A DNA stretch of 64,000 nt, taken from G963556115 sp963666605. GTDB lineage: Bacteria > Planctomycetota > SZUA-567. Position numbers and translations under genes: made by a program. The stretch is taken from assembly GCA_965140405.1 (NCBI GenBank), contig OZ223208.1, positions 1,116,001 through 1,180,000 of the forward strand, given 5' to 3'. The notes beneath the pieces were generated by a model. It saw nothing but the letters and a program-made list of their open reading frames with translations, did no database searches and was not told where the DNA came from. Positions 45,382-54,700 of the stretch are shown piece after piece (position 1 is the stretch's first letter; every line of letters begins with the position of its first letter).

Positions 45382-46326
45382 ATGTCAGCAAATTCAGATG
45401 ACAGCATAAAGCGAGTATTCCTACTACCAGGTGAGTATCACATATCACGCACAAAGTGCGAGATAGCAACACTTCTTGGCAGCTGCGTCTCTGTAACACT
45501 TAAACACAAGTCATTACCATGCGGTGCAATGAATCATTACTTACTTGACAAAGCGACAGCAAATGACTCTGATAAGGGCAGATATGGTGACACGTCGATA
45601 AATACCATACTCTGGCTTATGACCAAGATTGATCCTAATATTGCCAATTTCGAAGCTGGAATATATGGGGGAGCAGCTGTAGTAAGCCACCTCTCCAACG
45701 GCGCTGGCGGAGATATTGGTACACGAAATATTGCTCTAGCTAGAGAGTTTTTAAGAACACATCGAATTAGAGTAGCACATGAAGATATCGGAGGCACTAG
45801 CGGGCGCCGTATATATTTTGATACTGAGACAGGCAAAGTAAGGTCAAAGATAATAGTAAAGACTGAAGAATCTGAAAAACTCGCTGCAAAGCGCAAAGAT
45901 ATTGCAACCCGCAACACCAAGGTGCTTATTGTAGATGACTCTCCACTAGTTAGAAAAATACTCCGCAAAGCAATTGAGAGTACAAATGGACTAGAAGTAT
46001 GCGGAGAAGCCGGTGATGCTTATGAAGCTCGTGATATGATTATCAGTACAGACCCAGACGTAGTCAGTCTCGATATAATCATGCCAAAGATGGATGGTTT
46101 AAAGTTCCTACGCAAACTATCCCAACACCTTCCAAAACCAGTTGTAATTTGCAGCACGATTGCTAAAGATAAATCTGATATAAGCAACAAAGCCTACCAA
46201 AGTGGTGCACTTGCAGTAGTAGATAAAGACTCTCTGGAGCTTTACAAAGGAATGGAAACAGTTAAACAAAAGTATATCCCTACTATAATTAGAGTTGCTG
46301 GCATGATTGCCAAAAAGATCCCTTAG
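45382..46326 (+). CDS. cheD: CheD receptor deamidase fused to a CheB-type receiver domain
   Basis: This is a 314-residue fusion. Residues ~8-160 are CheD with catalytic Cys35 in TLLGSCVSV and His52 in MNHYLLD, the 17-residue spacing matching Thermotoga CheD. Residues ~175-300 are a receiver with VLIVDDSPLVRK and phosphoacceptor Asp231 in SLDIIMPKMDGLKFLRKL, closest to the CheB receiver (PKMDGLKFL, PVVICSTI). The CheB methylesterase domain is absent. CheD deamidates or regulates chemoreceptors and can interact with CheC. The fusion suggests phosphorylation-controlled CheD. The start has TTAGGATATTTCT as ribosome site. Confidence 0.9.
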   Translation: MSANSDDSIKRVFLLPGEYHISRTKCEIATLLGSCVSVTLKHKSLPCGAMNHYLLDKATANDSDKGRYGDTSINTILWLMTKIDPNIANFEAGIYGGAAVVSHLSNGAGGDIGTRNIALAREFLRTHRIRVAHEDIGGTSGRRIYFDTETGKVRSKIIVKTEESEKLAAKRKDIATRNTKVLIVDDSPLVRKILRKAIESTNGLEVCGEAGDAYEARDMIISTDPDVVSLDIIMPKMDGLKFLRKLSQHLPKPVVICSTIAKDKSDISNKAYQSGALAVVDKDSLELYKGMETVKQKYIPTIIRVAGMIAKKIP

Positions 46327-46379
46327 GTACTCTTAAATTATGAATATTTTAGATCTAGATTAATGGTAATAAATAAAAT

Positions 46380-46405
46380 GGCAATGCATACTACTATGCA
46401 TTGCC
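46380..46405 (+). terminator. Hairpin after the CheD fusion gene
   Basis: A perfect 11-bp stem (46380-46390 with 46395-46405) with a 4-nt loop; weak T content after it. Confidence 0.6.
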
Positions 46406-46453
46406 TATTCGGCCATATTTCCTTTAAACTTTTGAATGTAGGAGTATTCAAGC

Positions 46454-47740
46454 ATGAACTATAGTATACCCACTCCAGAAGAAGTGAGAAGTAAGATCTG
46501 GGAAAAAGTACATGAGACACCTGCTTTTGATATCCATACCACGCTATATGATTCTCGCTTTGAAGATGACCTTCAACGAACTGGTATTGACGAACTTCTC
46601 ACCAGCGATGAGCTCTCTGACGAACTATTCCGCTACTCTCCGCGTAGCCTAAGCAATCCAAACAAAGAACTAACCAGAGAAGAATTTGACATTCTCCCGC
46701 TCAGGATTCGCTCAGAACTTATCTGGCACCGACTCTTCCTTGCAAACACTCCACTTAGTGAGTCTACCAGAGCTGTATTAACAACAATTGGCCTACTAGG
46801 ACTCGACCCAAAGACCCGCAATCTAGGAGCCTATAGAAGCTTCTTTAACAGATCCAGCAAGGCAGAGAAAATCGATACGATTATAGCAAAGTCAAATCTA
46901 GAAAGTATTGTTACTTGTTACAACCCTCTTAAGAAGAGCGTACAGAAAGCCTTGGAATTAAAAAACACTGACAAACGCTTCTACTCAGCCCTAGATATGA
47001 CCGAGCTAATATCAAACTGGAAGAGTAAGTATTCCTGCCTGTCAAAGTTAGGATTTGAAGCAAAACGAACACTGGATAAGAACAATTACCCAATCATTCG
47101 TAACTACCTATCCTCTCTTATCACCAATTCTAAACCTGTCTATTTTCACCTGACACTCCCTTCAGGTATGAGTTTTACAACTAAAGGCAATAACACCCTA
47201 AAGCTACTGATAAAATGCCTCATCCCGGTCTTATGTGAGTCCAGCATTGCACTATCATTGACCTTTACCGAAGCAAAACAAAGCCCGACTCTCAATTCAC
47301 TAAAGCTCAATCAATCACTGCAATTTTCAAATATTGATTTTATAACTGAGCTAAGTGAGATGTTTCCTGGTCTAAGACTTATGATAACCGACTACAATTA
47401 TGAGAATCAGTACGCCCTTACACTTTTGTCAAAAAAGAATCACAACATAATGCCGATGAACAGCATGAACCATCTCTCAGCGCCAAGCGCATTCAAAAAG
47501 ATTACGCTCATGCACTTTGACCAGCTTGGTTCTAGCTTTATTGCTCATACGAGCAATGCCGATGTATACGAAAAGCTACTTCCTGAGTGGGCACATTCAA
47601 GATGGATGTTAGCTGAACACTTACAACAACGATATACTAATCTATATAGAACTGGATGGCAAGTAACAGAAGACGAGCTTGATCGAGAAATATACAATCT
47701 TCTTTCTGGCAATGCCAAAAAATTTATCAATATTAAATAA
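46454..47740 (+). CDS. Uronate isomerase-like amidohydrolase relative with broken HxH motif
   Basis: This 428-residue protein starts with PEEVRSKIWEKVHETPAFDI, followed by RTGIDELLTSDELSDELFR, and ends DREIYNLLSGNAKKFINI. This is the frame of glucuronate isomerase-like amidohydrolases, in which the N-terminal motif is DIHTH and the end is xxxNAKxxF. Here the motif reads DIHTTL (His28-Thr29-Thr30), so the second metal His is lost. Other conserved parts (EWAHSRWMLAEHLQQRY) remain. The protein may be catalytically dead or regulatory. No ribosome site beyond TGTAGGAG at 46438-46445, which is well placed. It ends in a strong terminator, so it is likely expressed. Confidence 0.6.
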   Translation: MNYSIPTPEEVRSKIWEKVHETPAFDIHTTLYDSRFEDDLQRTGIDELLTSDELSDELFRYSPRSLSNPNKELTREEFDILPLRIRSELIWHRLFLANTPLSESTRAVLTTIGLLGLDPKTRNLGAYRSFFNRSSKAEKIDTIIAKSNLESIVTCYNPLKKSVQKALELKNTDKRFYSALDMTELISNWKSKYSCLSKLGFEAKRTLDKNNYPIIRNYLSSLITNSKPVYFHLTLPSGMSFTTKGNNTLKLLIKCLIPVLCESSIALSLTFTEAKQSPTLNSLKLNQSLQFSNIDFITELSEMFPGLRLMITDYNYENQYALTLLSKKNHNIMPMNSMNHLSAPSAFKKITLMHFDQLGSSFIAHTSNADVYEKLLPEWAHSRWMLAEHLQQRYTNLYRTGWQVTEDELDREIYNLLSGNAKKFINIK

Positions 47741-47756
47741 TAGTTATTTTCAATTA

Positions 47757-47790
47757 AAAAAACCAATCCTCTCAAAAGGATTGGTTTTTT
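47757..47790. terminator. Bidirectional terminator between convergent genes
   Basis: A perfect 14-bp stem (47757-47770 with 47777-47790) with A and T tracts at the ends; serves both the isomerase-like gene and the McsA-like gene. Confidence 0.9.
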
Positions 47791-47810
47791 AATTATTGAT
47801 TAGCAATCAA

Positions 47811-48356
47811 CTACTTAAAATCTTCGCTGTTATTCAACACATCAATTTCATCTCTAAAACGCGCTGCCTCTTCATACTCTTCCTTCGCTATAGCATCCCT
47901 GAGCTTTCTTTTTAATTCTATAAGAGCTTTATAGCGATTTTCCTGTTCACTCACATCAGGTACTTTCCCTACATGATGTGATGTTGATGAATGTATCTCA
48001 TCAAGCAAAGGCAAGAGTCCTTTTTTAAACACTTTATAGTCATTAGGGCAGCCAAGTCGGCCGTTTTTTCTAAATTCTCTCCACTTCATTCCACATTTTT
48101 CACAGACGACATCTACTTTTTTCTGCTTCTCTTCAGAGTTATTAATATCAGAATTCAGTACAAAATCTACTGAATTCAACACTGTACCCTTTTTTGGGGT
48201 AAATACCTTTTCAAAAGATACTGTTTTATGAATATGAACACCATTCTTCTCTGCACAACTTTCGCACATATGCATTTCATTTTTTACATTATTTTTTATA
48301 TTTGTAAGATGCACGGTAGCTGGTGCTTGATTACAAATTTGACATTTTTTTTGCAT
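47811..48356 (-). CDS. McsA-like zinc-finger protein with UVR motif
   Basis: This 181-residue protein has two CxxC zinc sites at the N-terminus (QKKCQICNQAP and HMCESCAEKNG), a second pair (VVCEKCGMKW, LGCPNDY) and a C-terminal UvrB/UvrC interaction helix (LKRKLRDAIAKEEYEEAARF, RDEI). This is the McsA architecture; in Firmicutes McsA activates arginine kinase McsB or binds metals. No mcsB, ctsR or clpC is next to it. A strong AAGGAGAAG precedes the ATG. It is a single gene. Confidence 0.85.
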   Translation of the reverse strand: MQKKCQICNQAPATVHLTNIKNNVKNEMHMCESCAEKNGVHIHKTVSFEKVFTPKKGTVLNSVDFVLNSDINNSEEKQKKVDVVCEKCGMKWREFRKNGRLGCPNDYKVFKKGLLPLLDEIHSSTSHHVGKVPDVSEQENRYKALIELKRKLRDAIAKEEYEEAARFRDEIDVLNNSEDFK

Positions 48357-48501
48357 GTTCTTCTCCTTATAGTCTTAATAGGAATTATAAGCATATCTCT
48401 CCTACTATCTATAGTATATAACATATTTAAAAAATGCGCAATAACATTTATTTTATCAATAGCTGTATAAAAAATTAATCCGTTTTCATAAAAGAGTATT
48501 A

Positions 48502-48963
48502 CTAAGGGGTCTCAAGACTAAACCCAAACCCTTCGATTGATTTGATAATATCTTCCTCTTGAATTGGTCTACATTTTACATCTATATTCTTCGTTACAGC
48601 AGCAACATGTTCCAACTTTTTATTTGGTTCATCTATCAAGATAACCCCACACAATCCTTTATGCTTCAACATCAATCCTGTCAGAAGTCTCAGACCATTT
48701 ATCTTTCCAAGATCAATATCTGTAATAATAAGGATCTTATCATCAGGATGCTCACTTAGTACAGTAAGTGTCTTGTCATAGTTATCTGCTTCGACAAAGC
48801 TCTCTACACCAATTTTTTTTAGTGTATTCATAAGGGTTCTTCTCCTTGTGTGCCTTGTATCTACCACACAAACTGTAAAACCCTGACCATAAACCATATA
48901 ACTTAGTTGCTTATCAATTTGCTCTAATTGATCTTTGGTATATATTCCACTCTCACCTGCCAT
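48502..48963 (-). CDS. Receiver-like protein with altered acidic pocket
   Basis: This 153-residue protein has a receiver fold from about residue 28. Strand 1 reads VCVVDTRHTRRR, so only one Asp of the acidic pair remains. The phosphoacceptor strand reads LIITDIDLGKINGLRLL with an Asp, and strand 4 reads VILIDE. The C-terminal Lys motif reads KCRPI instead of xKP. Phosphorylation is uncertain. Its ATG overlaps the stop of the upstream FapA-like gene by one base, so it is translationally coupled and probably acts with that protein. Confidence 0.8.
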   Translation of the reverse strand: MAGESGIYTKDQLEQIDKQLSYMVYGQGFTVCVVDTRHTRRRTLMNTLKKIGVESFVEADNYDKTLTVLSEHPDDKILIITDIDLGKINGLRLLTGLMLKHKGLCGVILIDEPNKKLEHVAAVTKNIDVKCRPIQEEDIIKSIEGFGFSLETP

Positions 48964-50381
48964 TATACTTCATCCTCAGAAATTTCTTCATTGTTACTCG
49001 ACAAATTATATGAAACACTTTTCATACTGGCATTATCAATATCTTCAATAATTTTAGCTGGACCACTAAGTTCTACCATATATCTTTTGGCGCAATATGT
49101 CGTCTGAATTTGAACATCCTGATAGAGTCTTTTTTGTACGACAACCTCTTTTATTGGCTCAAATCTCTCATCAGCAAGAATTTTCTCTTTCCCCTGCAAT
49201 AACCTCAGATAACCGCTTTTTATTCTTTTAAAATATGTATACCGTTTGATCACTTCTTCTTTTTTATTATCATCAAGTTTTTTATAATAATCATGATCGC
49301 CAAGATTATTCTTTATAGGTTTCAGAGCTGCTTCAATTTGAGCACTCAGTACTGACATTGCATTTTCTATTCTTTCAACTTCATAATTCATTCCAGGTTT
49401 AATGATAGTGGGAGTACCAACCTCAGATCCTAGCTGAAACGCTTCAATACCCTTGAGTGCAGCGACATCTCCACCTATAATTTTCTTTGTATCCACCTTG
49501 CCATTACATCTTATTTCGGAGTTTACTATTTCTTTATTTACAAACAAATTACCTTTGACTTCTAATTTAGCAGAATTGATATATTTTATAGTTGCGTCCG
49601 CTCCACAAACAATATTAGCTTTGCCTCTACCATTGACCCCACCTTTTATAAATAAGGCTCCCTTACATTTAATGTCAGCACTCCCAACACTGCCAACTAT
49701 CTCGATACTTTCAGCCTCAATACTAAACTCATCCTGAACATTTCCTGAAATATACACATGGCCATCGAATTCGATATTACCAGTCTCAAAACATACATCG
49801 CCCTGCACTTCATACACTGATCTTACAGAAAAAATACCATGCGAAAGTACTGGCCTTCCATGGTTAGTAGCAATTACCTTTGTTCTATCCTTATTAAATT
49901 CAGTACCTTCACTGAGAACTATATTAACCTCTTTACCATTCTTTGCTACAATTGTCTTCCCTGTGAGAGAAAATCCATCTTCTCCGAGAGTCGGTGGTAC
50001 AACAGTTATAAGATGCGCCCCTTCGACAACTGATTCCACAACAACTGCTTTTTTATAATCTACACCGCCAAGTTTTGTATCGTTACCAGCACCAACATAC
50101 TGTGCTCTTCCTGAAACATTGACATGAAACTCCAGTTTCCCATTCTTACCATTTACTGGCTCTTTTCCTCTAGCAATAACAAAGGTCTTTTCTTCTTTTA
50201 ATTTCGGAAGTTCTTCAAATGCACTTTGTATCGCTGCTTTATCAATCCCTTGGAATACATTGTTTTCCTTTAATATAACAGCTAATTGTTCTGGAGTCTT
50301 GATAGAATCTGGCAACGCTGGGCTTGCTTTCAACGTCACTACCATTGCTTCATGATCTACCTTTATAAGAAATGCATCCAT
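48963..50381 (-). CDS. fapA: FapA-like protein (DUF342, flagellar assembly/polymer-forming)
   Basis: This 472-residue cytosolic protein has an N-terminal DUF342 region (TVVPPTLGEDGFSLTGK) and a central right-handed beta-solenoid with repeats such as EAESIEIVGSVGSADIKCKG, ALFIKGGVNGRG and KLEVKGNLFVN. A C-terminal coiled coil follows (ENAMSVLSAQIEAALKPIK). FapA homologues are widespread in flagellated bacteria and linked to polar flagellar assembly (from memory). It overlaps by one base the receiver-like gene. Flagellar fliM and fliN genes are 12 kb away. Confidence 0.85.
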   Translation of the reverse strand: MDAFLIKVDHEAMVVTLKASPALPDSIKTPEQLAVILKENNVFQGIDKAAIQSAFEELPKLKEEKTFVIARGKEPVNGKNGKLEFHVNVSGRAQYVGAGNDTKLGGVDYKKAVVVESVVEGAHLITVVPPTLGEDGFSLTGKTIVAKNGKEVNIVLSEGTEFNKDRTKVIATNHGRPVLSHGIFSVRSVYEVQGDVCFETGNIEFDGHVYISGNVQDEFSIEAESIEIVGSVGSADIKCKGALFIKGGVNGRGKANIVCGADATIKYINSAKLEVKGNLFVNKEIVNSEIRCNGKVDTKKIIGGDVAALKGIEAFQLGSEVGTPTIIKPGMNYEVERIENAMSVLSAQIEAALKPIKNNLGDHDYYKKLDDNKKEEVIKRYTYFKRIKSGYLRLLQGKEKILADERFEPIKEVVVQKRLYQDVQIQTTYCAKRYMVELSGPAKIIEDIDNASMKSVSYNLSSNNEEISEDEV

Positions 50382-50650
50382 TATTCAACCTTTAATGTAT
50401 TACAGAGACTACTTGACGACAAAATATACTATAGTATCAACGATATTGATAATTTACAAAATCAAAAAAACACACTAAGCTAACAATCCGCTAACTATTC
50501 AAAACATAATTAAATATATAGATCTAATAGATAAAATACTATTATTTTTTCATTTTATATGTCATAAGAAAACTGAGTAATCTGCATATATTATTATAAT
50601 TTAAGGTACACACGCTAAGTTTATCGACATAATTGGAAAGATTCTGTAAT

Positions 50651-51655
50651 ATGAACATAGAAAATAATTCCATTTCAGAACTTATTAATAAACCTCCTGT
50701 AATTGAAGATATAAAAATTAAATGTGAGGTGGTATATAGCATGTTCACAACTGAGAACAAATGCTCATACATTGTTATCTTGGACAAGAATAGACCGGTA
50801 GGCTTAATAACGAGAACCAATTTCATGCTTGCTAATAGCGGTGCATTTGGTTACTCATTACATCAGAAACGTCCAGCAATAAATATTGCAAATACCGACT
50901 TTTTAATTGTATCAGAGACAGATCTGATTCCAGAGATTGCGGCATCGGCAATGCATAGGAGCTCAGAACATACATATGACCCAGTTGTCGTAGTCGATTC
51001 TCACGGCTTATATATGGGTTGTATAGAAATAAAAAGCCTATTACTACGATCTAGTCAACTTGAAATTGAACTTGCTATGAACTCAAACCCACTTACTGGT
51101 TTACCGGGAAATATAAATATCAACCAATGGCTGACAAATTCTCTCTTTCATGGCAAATACCACATTATGTATGGAGATCTTAGCAACTTCAAAGAATACA
51201 ACGATACTTATGGGTTCAGTAATGGAGATTCTGTTATCAAACTAGCAGCAAATGCAATGAAAAAACATTATAAGTCGATATCACTTTCCTCAAATATCGG
51301 ACACATTGGTGGCGATGATTTTATTATTGTAGCGACTGGCAGTATAAACAAGAGAGCTGTAGAACAAATATGCATTGATTTTGATAATGAAATACCTAAT
51401 TATTTCAAACCAGATCATATTAAGAATGGTGTATACGAAGCAAAAAATCGTTCTGGACATCTACAACTTGTCCCAATAACAACCTTGAGCATATCTGTAA
51501 TCAACAATCTAAATTTTGAGTATGTACCGCACATTGCTGAATTAGCAAAAGCCGCCGCATCCTTGAAAAAAGTTGCAAAACAAAGGACTGTGGAGACAGG
51601 TAAGAGTACTGCCGTTTATGAAAGGAGAATCTATACAAAAGATTCTCCTCCATAA
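50651..51655 (+). CDS. CBS-pair and GGDEF-domain protein (GGDDF variant)
   Basis: This 334-residue cytosolic protein has a pair of CBS domains (~20-135, YIVILDKNRPVGLITRTNF, then HTYDPVVVVDSHGLYMGCIE) and a GGDEF domain (~145-330: NPLTGLPGN, YGDLSNFKEYNDTYGFSNGD, GHIGGDDFIIV). The active motif reads GGDDF rather than GGDEF or GGEEF, so diguanylate cyclase activity needs testing. The upstream TTG at 50633 could also open the frame; ATG 50651 with GGAAAG upstream is preferred. A signalling role with nucleotide sensing through CBS is likely. Confidence 0.85.
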   Translation: MNIENNSISELINKPPVIEDIKIKCEVVYSMFTTENKCSYIVILDKNRPVGLITRTNFMLANSGAFGYSLHQKRPAINIANTDFLIVSETDLIPEIAASAMHRSSEHTYDPVVVVDSHGLYMGCIEIKSLLLRSSQLEIELAMNSNPLTGLPGNININQWLTNSLFHGKYHIMYGDLSNFKEYNDTYGFSNGDSVIKLAANAMKKHYKSISLSSNIGHIGGDDFIIVATGSINKRAVEQICIDFDNEIPNYFKPDHIKNGVYEAKNRSGHLQLVPITTLSISVINNLNFEYVPHIAELAKAAASLKKVAKQRTVETGKSTAVYERRIYTKDSPP

Positions 51656-51709
51656 AGTTCACGTATAATAAGTATTAATTTAATCTATAAAATATCTATA
51701 CAACTAATG

Positions 51710-54700
51710 TTACTTAAACAAACCTTTCAGCGCATCAACACCTTTATTTATTGAGTCCTGCGTCTTATCACCATCGTTGGTTTTACCATCTTTGCCACCA
51801 TCGTCCAACACACCTTTGAGTAAATTTGTAACCGATTTTACCGGATCCTCGTCAGTCCCCTTCTCATTACCTGCCTTATCCTTATTTTTAAGTGCCTCTC
51901 CAAGAATATTTGTTACCGACTTCACGGCATTACCCGTAGAATCATTAAGTATTGATACCGATGCCTTACCTATACTACGTAGAAGCACATTTATAATCGT
52001 AGTGAAAGCTACTCTTGGATTATCCCCTCCAACATTCTCTATATGAGTTTGTGGAATCTTTATATCAGTATTTATCAAGTTTGATTTTATATTAACAACA
52101 CCATTATTTAGATATAGATTCTTTATTAGTACTCCTCCTTTACTACCGCCACTACTCACGCTACTACCAGAGCTAACTCCACTTGCAGGGCGACCTGTAT
52201 CTGTACGAGCTGGACTTGTACCAACATTATCTGCTTGTGGCGGTTCAGGAAGTAAAGTCTTTATGTTACTCTGTAAGACTGAAATGTTATTTTTTGGTAG
52301 CTTCATCTCATATATAGCTTTGAAGCTACTCACTATTACCTCATCAATAATAGTCTCGCCTACAGCCAGTGAATCAAGATTGAGTGTTGAGTCAATCTGT
52401 CCCACTCTTATTGGTGTTGGATCAGAGAAACCTGTTGGCGAAGTAATATTAATACCACCTATAGAAAACTTCCCATCTGCAGAGCTCCCCTGTATCTTAC
52501 CCACACCAATAGTCATACTTGTAGGTCCTTTTGTAGATGTCAAGCTTACACTACTTGGCTCTACAAAAAGCTTATTTCCTGGTGACAACTTCTGATCCTT
52601 TTCAGAAAATACGGTTGAATACTTCTCTGATACTGCCAAGTTGAATGCACCTATGCTACCACCAAGTTTACTCGGCATTCCAGTATCAAGGCTACTATTC
52701 ATCTTATTAAGATCTATTCCACTTGAAGTAACACTAGCAACGACAGAGTCCCTATCCGGATCAATACTCACACCACTTACTTTTAAGTCAAACGGAGCAG
52801 TAACCTTTAACATTGGAAGTTCAAGCTTAAACTTCCCATCACTACGTGGCGCATACACCAACTTACTCATATCAAATTGGAAATCACCACCAGCAATACC
52901 TGCTCTATCAATACTAATCATTCCTGACTCATCTCCAACCAACTTATAGTAGATCTTTGATGACACCCCAACAGGTTTATTGTAAACATAAGGGGTCGCA
53001 CGTAAAACAATAGCTGCATCGTCAAGTTTTACTTCGCCGGTAATTGCAAGGCTATTGCCGTTGAGCGCTATCAGATTATTGAGCTTTAAGCTACCGCTAT
53101 ACTTTATCATATTTTCAGCTGTCATACCAGATGAATTTATTGCACCAACGAGTTGCAAAGTGTCCTTGGTCTTTGTCTTTACTATTCTCAAATTAACCAG
53201 CTCTATCTCACGACCATCAATATTAGGAGTACTACCATCACCACTATTTGCAAGGTACTCTTTAAGAATTGGTATTGATACAGTGATAACAGGGATATTT
53301 ACTCCACTAGGCAGAGATTCCAATATTAACGGCAGTGTAGGGTTACTTACTAACTTACTCACATTATCAACTATCGTAGCTGCACTCATACGAGTAATAA
53401 ATGCCCTGTTATTCCTATCACCAGCAAGAACAATCTTACTCAAAGTCAACCTGTCAAGCTTCGGGTCGAACGCAAGAGCAATATCAGCTTTACCACTAAA
53501 CTTTAGTCCTATTGGCAAATCCAGTCCACCCCAGAGCGAATTATTTGCACTAATCTTTATACTGAAAGGAGAAAGTCCTGAGACTACAGCTTCCATATTG
53601 TTACTATCTATTGCAGCAACCAAAGCTTTAGGATTTACAATCAAATCACTTACACTAGCAACTAGACCTGCGCCATCAAGATCAAACTTTTTAAGCTCTA
53701 TAGTACCACCTTTTTTCGATAACAAATCAAGTTCAAAAGATTTACCCGACTTGGCCCACGCAGGAATAGAGTCACCAAGAAGAGCCGACAAATTACTGAA
53801 CGCCATCTCTCCAAAGCGAGCCTTGACCTCTAGACCTTCTACCTTTTCAAGTCCAGTGATAGCATCTTTAGCAATATCTCCCAAACCTATACTATCGACT
53901 TTTACTTTAATATTTATTGAATCACCTGTCACATCAAATGATTTTACATTTAGCAACTGTTGATCAAGAAGATCTTTTATACTGAAGCTACTAGTAATTG
54001 CAGCCTTTTTTTCAACAAACTTCTTTCCTGAATCTGTGGTAAATATCATATTTTCAAAGACCATTGAATTATTAACAGCAACTGCAATATCATCACCATT
54101 TACTATCATTCTACCATTGGCCTTCCCTCTCATAACACCTGTTACTGGGTATTGAGCAACTTCTAGACCTGGAATAATATTTTGAATTCTCTTGAGCAAG
54201 TTGAGACCTGCCCCAATACGGAGGGCATACTGCTTGGTAAAATTAATAGTAGTTGCTCCATTAGCCGCAGTCTCTCCTTCGGCGGTTGCTTTTACCTGTA
54301 CCGCTTTATTTTCAGCAATCAGCTCGGAGCTTCCCACAAAACCATTGGTTCCTTTTGGAGTGTATGAGAGCTTTATTACGCACGGTGCATACTGCCCTTT
54401 TGTGTTCTTCATCTCAGCAACCAAGTTCGCACTCTTTTGTGAATTCATTTTCAAAGCAAGGGTTAGAACCTCATTTATACTTTTTACCCCAAACTTATTT
54501 AGTGGTGCTGCAAAAGCTTTGAATATCTCTGGGACATCTAGTGACACATTAGCTTCACCTTGGGGGAAAAAACTTCCTGAAGTAAGCGGTATAGACACAT
54601 CTTTTTTAGTAACCACCTCAACGCCCGGAGCGTCCAGTTTCATCTGAACAGTCAACGATTCAGGAGAGAACTCCTCCAGAGGCTTAATTATACCACTTGC

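Noticed and set aside
53055..53963. 302-codon + strand frame opposite the AsmA-like gene
   Set aside because: Antisense shadow of a long gene; Ser/Leu/Pro-rich composition expected from the opposite strand.
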